Virus record (IMG/VR): IMGVR_UViG_3300009285_000622
Location: 1-24,791 of that record
Length of the DNA: 24,791 nt
Reading direction: 5' to 3' (one strand)
Source of the DNA: a virus
The position numbers and the translations under genes are program-made. Below are positions 14,574 to 20,839 of the stretch, in pieces. The notes under the pieces were generated by a model. It was not told the origin of the DNA. It made no database searches and saw only the letters and a list, made by a program, of their open reading frames with translations. Positions within the stretch are counted from its first letter, which is position 1. Every line of letters begins with the position of its first letter.

Positions 14574-16081
14574 TTTTTAACAATTTCTTCCGTATGATCT
14601 GTAATCCACTTGGAACAATCCTCATCTTTAATCTTCTTTGGCACCTCAAATTTCAAGTGGATACTCTCATCTAACTTTATATCTCTTATAGTAGGAAGTT
14701 TTCCACTTTCCATTTGTTTAGTAAACCATTTATACCTTGGGGGGTTTAGTGCCCGCTCCCTTTTAACTATATTTTCTGGTGTTCCTTTGATTTCTGGCCA
14801 CAAGTTTATACACCTTGCTATATTGGTATCATCAACTACTATTTTTGATTCTAGAGACAGTGCGCGGGAGGCAATTTCTGTATTATCATATCCAAGTCCA
14901 TCATCAAAGAATTCCCACCAACCATTGAGTTTCTCAATTACTTTCTTTGGAATTGCTCCGTAGTCCATTTCAAAATCAAAGGGGTTGTCAGAATATCTTA
15001 TTCCCTCGTTTAATACTCTTGCGTTAGTCCATGATTTTGTTGTTAGGATCTTGGTTTCACCATTCCACCAATCTTCCTTATTATCCTTATCGGCAGGTAA
15101 GGCATTGTAATAAACATCAACGGGTGCAATTAAATCATTCAGATGATGACGATAAAGGTCAACTAAGTTTTCAATTCCACTTGCCGGCATTAGAACAAAA
15201 TCCTGTAACCACACAAGCAATTCTCCACCAGCCTTTTGCCAAGCTATATTATTAGCTCTCACTAAAGCGCACCTACGATTGTATTTATCTTTATCCCCCC
15301 TTAAATACTTTATGTCGAGATTGTACTTTTCAGCATATTTTTCAGCAGTCTTAACCCGATCTTCCTGGTAATCATCAACTATGATCCATTCAAAATTTTT
15401 ATAAGTTTGGATTGAAAGGTTATGGGACATAATGTTCCACCATCCACTCCTTATCGTGGGAGTTATCACTGTAACTCTTGGAGTGCTAATTGGTTGTTTA
15501 AATACATTAACCCATTCTTTCGCTATATTCCGCCATGCAAACTTTTTAGCGAATTTCCTAGCCTTAATAGATTCTTTTCTCCAAAGTTTTCTATTGCCCA
15601 TCATTTCAATGAGTTTTTCTTTATACTGTTCCATTACTTTAGGATCTTTAATGTCTCCATTAAGCGACACCCCGGCCCCCACCGTCTCATGTAGGGCCGC
15701 CAGGTCCATTGTAACAGGCACCAACCCATCATACTGGCAATCTAGTGCTGTAATGCAATTAATTTCTGTAAAATAGGTGGGGTAAGCCCAAATCCCGCAT
15801 TGTTTTCTAACTTCGGCCAATTCTTTCTTTCCAAGTCTCCCATGATCTATGATTCCAGGGTGTTGCATCATTATCATAACTGAAGCTTTCCATTGTCTGC
15901 GCTCTGGATTAGTTTTGGCTAGTTGGTCAAATAACTTCCAACCGTAACATACGTGAAATTGTGCATCGGGGTAAACCTTTTTAATGTCTGGCCAGATATA
16001 AAGAAGCATTTCCAAACCTCTGTCTGGCGAACTTCCGTAAAATAATCTATGTTGACGTGACGTGTTTGTGTTAAATTCCAT
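14564..16081 (-). CDS. GT4 C-terminal half fused to a family 2 glycosyltransferase
   Basis: This is a 505-aa two-domain protein. Residues 1-195 are the donor-binding C-terminal half of a GT4 (GT-B) enzyme: RLFYGSSPDRGLEMLL (12-27), YPDAQFHVCYGW (37-48) and an E106-x7-D114 version of the E-x7-E nucleotide-sugar motif. Its N-terminal half is missing here but forms the end of the upstream gene. Residues 200 to about 430 are a GT2-like domain (RVTVITPTIRSG, then EWIIVDDY). Its DXD site reads L-Q-D, so it may be weak or atypical. The ATG at 16081 overlaps the upstream TAA in the +1 frame and has GAGG nine bases before it. It probably acts together with the upstream protein. Confidence 0.8.
   Translation of the reverse strand: MEFNTNTSRQHRLFYGSSPDRGLEMLLYIWPDIKKVYPDAQFHVCYGWKLFDQLAKTNPERRQWKASVMIMMQHPGIIDHGRLGKKELAEVRKQCGIWAYPTYFTEINCITALDCQYDGLVPVTMDLAALHETVGAGVSLNGDIKDPKVMEQYKEKLIEMMGNRKLWRKESIKARKFAKKFAWRNIAKEWVNVFKQPISTPRVTVITPTIRSGWWNIMSHNLSIQTYKNFEWIIVDDYQEDRVKTAEKYAEKYNLDIKYLRGDKDKYNRRCALVRANNIAWQKAGGELLVWLQDFVLMPASGIENLVDLYRHHLNDLIAPVDVYYNALPADKDNKEDWWNGETKILTTKSWTNARVLNEGIRYSDNPFDFEMDYGAIPKKVIEKLNGWWEFFDDGLGYDNTEIASRALSLESKIVVDDTNIARCINLWPEIKGTPENIVKRERALNPPRYKWFTKQMESGKLPTIRDIKLDESIHLKFEVPKKIKDEDCSKWITDHTEEIVKKWG
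16071..16081 (-). other. Frame junction inside a split GT4 glycosyltransferase
   Basis: The message reads AAT GGA ATT TAA C. The upstream frame stops at TAA (16073-16071), while ATG (16081-16079) opens the +1 frame. Skipping one base after ATT gives ...SNGI-NTNTSRQ...RLFYGSSPDRG, a continuous GT4 sequence. This may be coupled reinitiation, a programmed +1 shift, a mutation or a sequence error. Confidence 0.7.
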
Positions 16082-17852
16082 TACTTACTACCTCAAATTT
16101 TTCCCTAGGAATACCCACACCTAATCTTCTTTGGTATTCCGATTTAACCATTATTTTGTCTATTGAATCTAATTTATCTAAATAAGACTGGGAAAACCAA
16201 ATATCGTGCAGGTCAATAAGAAATTTTTTGGTGCTCACTTTTCCAACTATACTATTATGTCTCCATTGAATAAAAATATTAAACTTGTCTCTCGAATTAA
16301 ATTTGTAGTAAGGAAGCCACAATACCCCGTTATAAAAACCCTCTTCTTTTCCAGGATCTCCATATACAGTAACTTTATATCCCATTTCCTGCCAATAATT
16401 AGACAAATAAATAACGGCGGTCTCACTTCCACCAATACCCTTTTCTAAACTCCGTGGACTCCATTTTTCGAAATGTTCTGTCCCAAAACTCGCTAAATAG
16501 CAAATTTCATCATCTTTCCATATTCTTGGTTCTTTGTATCGGTTGTATAATTTAACCATAAACGGCAAATCTTTAATCGAGTCGACAAAATTCTCTATTG
16601 TAGGAGCGATAAGGTCTTCTCTGTTGATGTCTTTGTAATAGCTAAGTAATTTATGAGCGTGTTCTGTGGCAACGTCCAATTCCTTATTATCAAAAAGGAC
16701 TAATTCATTATTCTTATTATTGGGTGTTGGGTTAACTTTATTTAAAAGTCTTGCGGCTTCCCATGCTTTCCGCACATTCCTATCTCCATGTAAATAATAA
16801 TCAAGCATTAGTTCAGCACCCAAAACCTTTAATTCTAAAATATTATCCATTTGTGCATTGGCCGTGCTTAATTCCATAGACATTCCTATCTTTAACCAGT
16901 GTTTGAGCGCAGACCAATTTTCCAAATTCCGATAAGCCCTGGCCAGGTGAAGATAAAGCAAGGGATCATAAGGAAATTCTTTCAATGCGTTCATTAAAAG
17001 ATCTCTTGAGTCTTCATGTTGCCCAAAGTGCCCCATACAAGTTGCCATTAATTTATAACAAATCGCTCTTTCTTCATCCCAACCACTTTTTAAAAGGTAT
17101 TCTTTTCCCATTTCTATACATTGAAGTAAATCTCTATCGTTTTGATATTCCGTATAAATTTTCATCAGATAGAGTAGCGTTCTGGGGTCAGCTTCACCAT
17201 TTTTTCTCTCGTCTTCAAGATCTAACTCAAGCAATCGTCTATTCCTGTCTGTGCGTTTTTCTATAACTTCTTTTGATTGGTTTCTGTCGGCCCCTAAGTG
17301 TAACCAAACAATAGGATTTTCTTTGCTATAATCTATTTTTGAGTGGACAAATTTTTCCCCATCTATAGGCACAGGACTTTCGTGTAATCTTTTTTTCCAA
17401 ACGATTCTTCCATTTCTAAGCAATCTTTCTCTTACTTGTGCCAGCTCTACCTCTTTGAAATTTTCAATGGATGGTTTACCGTCAAATTTGGCCCCATACC
17501 AATAAGTAAAGAAAACAGCATCGCTTTCTCCTCTTTTGGCTTTCTCTGCAAAACCCCTAATTAGTTGTGGGTTTATAATTACATCGTCTGAATCAGCCCA
17601 ACATATATAATCGGTGCCTTTGGGAACTCTTGCAAAATTGAAGTTGCGTTGTACAGAAAAATCGTCGCTCCATTTAAGATAAGAAAAGTCATATCCCATT
17701 TCTGTACACCATCTTTTAACTTCCGTGTAGGGTGTGTGATTGGCCGTAATATGATAGGAGTCAAACAACCCGTCTAAATTCCCAAAAAGGTGTTTTAGGT
17801 TCTCAAGTTTCTCATCACCCTCAACAATTACACAAAAGGCTAGTTTTACCAT
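16071..17852 (-). CDS. GT2 - TPR - GT4 N-terminal half multidomain glycosyltransferase
   Basis: This 593-aa protein has three parts. Residues 1-190 are a GT2-like domain with MVKLAFCVIVEGDE and the DXD site WADSDD (85-90), followed by WKKRLHES, as in SPBc2-type TPR glycosyltransferases. Residues of about 195-400 are helical TPR-like repeats (KIYTEYQNDRDLLQCIEMGKEYL, ATCMGHFGQHEDSRDLLMNALK, LHLARAYRNLENWSALKHWL). Residues 450-593 are the N-terminal half of a GT4 enzyme with GIGGSETA (473-480), YKVTVYGD and KSEYQRR ... FEVVSNGI. The GT4 fold stops abruptly where the linker to the second half should begin, and the next gene supplies that half. The start ATG overlaps the upstream stop as TGATG. 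Confidence 0.82.
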   Translation of the reverse strand: MVKLAFCVIVEGDEKLENLKHLFGNLDGLFDSYHITANHTPYTEVKRWCTEMGYDFSYLKWSDDFSVQRNFNFARVPKGTDYICWADSDDVIINPQLIRGFAEKAKRGESDAVFFTYWYGAKFDGKPSIENFKEVELAQVRERLLRNGRIVWKKRLHESPVPIDGEKFVHSKIDYSKENPIVWLHLGADRNQSKEVIEKRTDRNRRLLELDLEDERKNGEADPRTLLYLMKIYTEYQNDRDLLQCIEMGKEYLLKSGWDEERAICYKLMATCMGHFGQHEDSRDLLMNALKEFPYDPLLYLHLARAYRNLENWSALKHWLKIGMSMELSTANAQMDNILELKVLGAELMLDYYLHGDRNVRKAWEAARLLNKVNPTPNNKNNELVLFDNKELDVATEHAHKLLSYYKDINREDLIAPTIENFVDSIKDLPFMVKLYNRYKEPRIWKDDEICYLASFGTEHFEKWSPRSLEKGIGGSETAVIYLSNYWQEMGYKVTVYGDPGKEEGFYNGVLWLPYYKFNSRDKFNIFIQWRHNSIVGKVSTKKFLIDLHDIWFSQSYLDKLDSIDKIMVKSEYQRRLGVGIPREKFEVVSNGI

Positions 17853-18262
17853 CAGATTTTGTTTGCCATTCTAAATGCGGGCCATTTTTTAACCATTTTA
17901 ATACAATTTTTTCTTTCCGCAGGATCAAAACCATCAAACACCCTTTTCATCATGTTATAAATTGGCAACGGGTAAGAAGCCAAAGATCTACCCGTATGTC
18001 TATAAACCTGAGTAGTAATATCCAACTCTGCATTCTGATATTCTTTACGTTCTTTATACCAGTTTTCTCTTTGGCGAGGGTAGCCGTCTTCCCAAACCGC
18101 AATAATTATATTCATCAACTTTTCTCCATTAGTGGTAAATGGGGTCTTGGGCCGACCCAATTTTATCCACATATCAGAGATTATTCTGGCTGAGGCAACT
18201 GCCTGTGGGGGCACAATTTCATATTCATCGAAAAGTTTGCTAACTGAGGGAACTTTATCCAC
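17852..18262 (-). CDS. Hypothetical protein opening the sugar block
   Basis: This 136-aa soluble, basic protein has no family I recognise. Notable stretches are QAVASARIISDMWIKLGRPK (about 20-39), KLMNIIIAVWEDGYPRQRENWY and IYNMMKRVFDGFDPAERKNCIK. The only in-frame start before the first motifs is a GTG at 18262. No Shine-Dalgarno precedes it, and a promoter-like pair ends eight bases upstream, so the message may be leaderless. It overlaps the start of the large glycosyltransferase by one base (TGATG). Its place between the capsid terminator and the glycosyltransferases leaves open whether it is a virion protein or part of the sugar pathway. Confidence 0.6.
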   Translation of the reverse strand: MDKVPSVSKLFDEYEIVPPQAVASARIISDMWIKLGRPKTPFTTNGEKLMNIIIAVWEDGYPRQRENWYKERKEYQNAELDITTQVYRHTGRSLASYPLPIYNMMKRVFDGFDPAERKNCIKMVKKWPAFRMANKI

Positions 18263-18269
18263 TAAAGTT

Positions 18270-18298
18270 AGTATAACATTTCACACTACTTTTGTCAC
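18270..18298 (-). promoter_or_regulatory. Sigma70-like promoter after the capsid gene
   Basis: On the minus strand GTGACA (18293-18298), a 17-base spacer with TG in the extended -10 position, and TATACT (18270-18275) are present. Each box matches consensus at 5 of 6. It lies just past the capsid terminator and eight bases before the GTG at 18262, so it would drive the sugar block with little or no leader. Confidence 0.65.
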
Positions 18299-18301
18299 AC
18301 A

Positions 18302-18335
18302 AAAATCCTCCAGTTATATCAATCCGGAGGATTTT
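18302..18335 (-). terminator. Intrinsic terminator of the capsid gene
   Basis: A perfect 10-base inverted repeat (AAAATCCTCC / GGAGGATTTT, 14-base loop) starts 18 bases after the capsid stop and runs into a short T-tract on the minus strand. It separates the head module from the promoter of the sugar block. The A/T-flanked stem could also work in the plus direction. Confidence 0.8.
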
Positions 18336-18352
18336 GTTAAGAACCAATAATT

Positions 18353-19282
18353 TTAAAGACCGGATAACCACCCAGTAGTCTTTACACTTGCTCTCTCATC
18401 ATAAGAAACCAAGGTAAATTCTGTGATGTAAACACCAGCTTCAAAATCACCACTCTTTGCGCGATCTTCCCAGTGCGGTTCGCCTGTATTCACCAAGAAC
18501 GAGTGCTCAAAGTGATCTTCGCGAACAGCAAGTACAGTTAAGGTACCGTCCGTCTTGCGAACATCTTTGTGTGCCAAAACTTTGACAGTTTGACCTACCT
18601 CTGAGTCATAGACCCTTACCTCTTGGGTAAGTTTCTTGTCTGCGGCCTGAACATTCCTTGTAAGATTAGTTCCAAAGCCTGCCACACGCCTCTTAATTAC
18701 AACAGGAGCAACAACCACATCTGCGACATAGCTCGATCCGACTGCATCCCATGATGTTTGGATCATGTCGTTCAAGTCAGTTTCAGTAAATGATCTTGCT
18801 GAACCCCATGCTGTAACATTGGTAGTTATACAGTAATCAATACCAGCCATCTGTCGGGCGACACCAGAGCTACCAGCAGCAACGCCACCGTTGACTGTTG
18901 CATACTCCATTTCAGACTTTAGTCTGACAAGTGCCCTCTCTTTCTCTTTACCCAGCGCGTCTTCACCAGTAACCATAGCAATAGATGCTTTGGTTCTGGA
19001 AAGTTTAACTGGAGCATCGAGAATTACAGTATAGTTGGTTGATCTACCTTCCGCAGTCAAATCTGGATACGAAGTGTCTGCACCCTCAACTTCGGGATCT
19101 ACCGACGTAGCGCGTGCTTCATAAAACAAATTCCATTGATGCAACGGCTGCATGGCCGCAGGACCCACACCCAAATTAGAAACGAAATAATTATCCTCGT
19201 TTGGAGAGACATCTTTTAAGATGCTCAAAAGCGATTCTCTCATTTCGTTTGCTGCGTGATATGTATGTTTTCCAAAAGCCAT
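18353..19282 (-). CDS. Major capsid protein, SU10/DUF5309-like
   Basis: This HK97-fold major capsid protein candidate has 309 aa from the ATG at 19282. I prefer this start over the GTG nine bases upstream, because AGGTGA lies at proper spacing before the ATG and overlaps that GTG. Family-like features are the N-terminal helix with SLLSILKDVSPNEDNYFVSNLG, LHQWNLFYEARATS followed by EGAD, the RSTNYTVIL strand, VKLSRTKASI and the helix EKERALVRLKSEMEYATVNG. A C-terminal beta-domain includes DSEVGQTVKVLAHKDVR. It directly follows the acidic scaffold-like gene and is followed by a strong terminator, as expected for the most abundant virion protein. No cleavable pro-domain is obvious. Confidence 0.82.
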   Translation of the reverse strand: MAFGKHTYHAANEMRESLLSILKDVSPNEDNYFVSNLGVGPAAMQPLHQWNLFYEARATSVDPEVEGADTSYPDLTAEGRSTNYTVILDAPVKLSRTKASIAMVTGEDALGKEKERALVRLKSEMEYATVNGGVAAGSSGVARQMAGIDYCITTNVTAWGSARSFTETDLNDMIQTSWDAVGSSYVADVVVAPVVIKRRVAGFGTNLTRNVQAADKKLTQEVRVYDSEVGQTVKVLAHKDVRKTDGTLTVLAVREDHFEHSFLVNTGEPHWEDRAKSGDFEAGVYITEFTLVSYDERASVKTTGWLSGL

Positions 19283-19429
19283 ATTAATCACCTACTTTCT
19301 ACCTGTCTTTAACCACTTGTGGTCGTGGACAAGATAGATTTGATATAGTATTTTGTGCTCTTTTTAAGTCGGAGCATCAGACTACTATCTTATAAACAAA
19401 TAATGAAGTAAGTAATTAGGGGTTTGCAA
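19283..19429 (-). other. Long leader of the capsid gene
   Basis: This 147-base non-coding stretch lies between the scaffold stop and the capsid ATG, the longest gap in the window. It holds a TTGCAAACCC element at its upstream edge, an ACCAC/GTGGT inverted repeat with a 2-base centre (on the minus strand in CCACGACCACAAGTGG), A/T-rich sequence that could include promoter boxes, and AGGTGA before the ATG. No open frame of note. Confidence 0.55.
19420..19429 (-). promoter_or_regulatory. TTGCAAACCC element, variant copy before capsid gene
   Basis: TTGCAAACCC directly follows the TAA of the scaffold gene. It matches the other three copies at 9 of 10 bases, but here it sits 138 bases from the capsid ATG instead of 27-28. 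Confidence 0.55.
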
Positions 19430-20437
19430 TTATTGGCCTGCTCTGCGCAACCTTTCAGCTAAAGCACCGCGCTTGCCTACTATTGTAGCCTGCCTGAGAG
19501 CTTCCTGATCCGTTTGAGAATAATAGCCAGAAAAATGTCCTGATGGGACGGAAGCATTTATATTTCTTTTTGCATTTTCAGCTTCTTCTATAACTTCTTT
19601 TTCTTTTTTCTTCATTTCCACCTCCTCTTTTTGATTAGCATAACGTTGGTTCCATATCGTGTTAGATGCCTCCATAAAAGAAATAGTTTTCCCTTTTAAG
19701 TAAGGGGCAGTAGCCAGCTCCTTTCTTACATCATCCCAAAACATTTCATTAAACTCTTTGTTCTTAGGATCTATTTGTGGATACTTCCTGTGTACTCTGC
19801 GCACCTCACGATCTTCCTCAAAATCTCTGATACTCTTTTTAGTAGAAAGATCTGATAAAATAGCTCGCTTGTTCGCTTCTTCAGCCTCTTGTCGCGCTTT
19901 TCTCGCTTCCTCATTGGCTTGTCTAAGTGTTTGAATAAGCAGATGAGGGTCAATATAACCATCTTTATCAATCAAGTCGGCATAAATATCATCCACCTGA
20001 TCGGGTTTTAATTCAGAACTGTTTTTATCTATTTGTTGAGTAACTTGCGGGGCAAACTCTTGCATTGGAGGTATTAACGGCACTTCCGGAGTCGGCTCTT
20101 GTGGTTTTAAAGATTCCAAAACATTCTTATAAAGTTTTGTGTTTTCTTCTTTTAACTGTTTATTGTGTCTCGTGAGTTTATTGATTTGTTCAGCCGTCCT
20201 TTTGCTCACTTCAGTCTTTGGCTTTTCATCTTCTCCCGATTCTTCAGTCGACCCCTCTGTAGATTCTTCCGCTAACTCTTCTGTGGTCTCTTCTGCCGTT
20301 TCTTCCGATGCCACTTCTTCTTCTGCATGCTCTTTTTCCTCCAATTGAGGTGGCATATTCTTTTTAATATCTTGAATTATCTTAATGTCATCTTCGTAGG
20401 GTGGAAGTTTATTAAGTCTATCTCTTATTGAAGTCAT
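19430..20437 (-). CDS. Scaffolding protein candidate
   Basis: This 335-aa protein combines a very acidic low-complexity region (about 33-75, rich in Glu, Thr and Ser), a coiled coil (TAEQINKLTRHNKQLKEENTKLYKN, then QANEEARKARQEAEEANKRA and KEEVEMKKKEKEVIEEAENAKR) and a short basic C-terminus (GALAERLRRAGQ). This composition and the position directly before the major capsid gene are typical of internal scaffolds that guide procapsid assembly. The basic tail is the usual capsid-binding part. No protease motif is seen. No Shine-Dalgarno precedes the ATG; the leader shares an 11-base AAAGATTTAAT with the portal leader. Confidence 0.75.
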   Translation of the reverse strand: MTSIRDRLNKLPPYEDDIKIIQDIKKNMPPQLEEKEHAEEEVASEETAEETTEELAEESTEGSTEESGEDEKPKTEVSKRTAEQINKLTRHNKQLKEENTKLYKNVLESLKPQEPTPEVPLIPPMQEFAPQVTQQIDKNSSELKPDQVDDIYADLIDKDGYIDPHLLIQTLRQANEEARKARQEAEEANKRAILSDLSTKKSIRDFEEDREVRRVHRKYPQIDPKNKEFNEMFWDDVRKELATAPYLKGKTISFMEASNTIWNQRYANQKEEVEMKKKEKEVIEEAENAKRNINASVPSGHFSGYYSQTDQEALRQATIVGKRGALAERLRRAGQ

Positions 20438-20451
20438 ACTACTTTGATATA

Positions 20452-20673
20452 TTAAATCTTTCTAGTTAATAAGTCAAACAATTCATTAAGTCGCGGACCA
20501 TCCCAACTTGCGCCACAAGGACAAATAAGCATACCACGCTGGAATTTCACATTGGAATGATTACACTTATTAAAATTGATGTCCTCTTTTTCTTGTCGTG
20601 CCTCATACCTTGTTACGTCATCCGTAAAATCCAAAGGTGGCAATTTAGATCGAGTAGTTTTTTTCCGGCTCAT
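20452..20673 (-). CDS. Small zinc-binding protein
   Basis: This 73-aa protein has a zinc-ribbon-like C-terminal half. C37-N-H39 and C51-P-C53-G can hold a metal ion around FQRGML (residues by count from the ATG at 20673), followed by ASWDGPRL. The N-terminus is basic (MSRKKTTRSK). Its start overlaps the end of the possible coiled-coil gene at 20645-20839. It lies between portal and scaffold genes. Function unknown; small zinc proteins in head modules can be assembly factors. It differs in sequence from the second zinc protein at 22835-23089. Confidence 0.68.
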   Translation of the reverse strand: MSRKKTTRSKLPPLDFTDDVTRYEARQEKEDINFNKCNHSNVKFQRGMLICPCGASWDGPRLNELFDLLTRKI

Positions 20674-20839
20674 TTATTTGTTTTGTAACATTTTGAATAA
20701 TAGATTCAGCCGACTCTATAATATCAAATATTTCTTGGTAGGCTTGTGCTCTCTTTTGTACTTCAACGTATGCCTTGTGGAATTCCTTGAGGGTTTTGAA
20801 TTCCTCCGGCTGAAGCCATTTGTTCTGGAATGCCGACAC
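20645..20839 (-). CDS. Possible small coiled-coil gene overlapping the portal 3' end
   Basis: After the portal stop, another frame stays open for 39 codons down to 20645 and overlaps the next gene's start. The product LQPEEFKTLKEFHKAY ... EVQKRAQAYQEIFDIIESAESIIQNVTKQINEPE looks like a true amphipathic helix. It has no good start. GTG at 20839 is used here; ATG codons at 20953 and 21001 in the same frame lie deeper inside the portal gene. It could also be reached by a +1 shift from the portal frame near the GGAGG at about 20810. Confidence 0.35.
   Translation of the reverse strand: MSAFQNKWLQPEEFKTLKEFHKAYVEVQKRAQAYQEIFDIIESAESIIQNVTKQINEPEKNYSI

Noticed and set aside
20139-20348. Plus-strand Ser/Val-rich frame
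   Set aside because: It is the antisense shadow of the Glu-rich codons in the scaffold gene.
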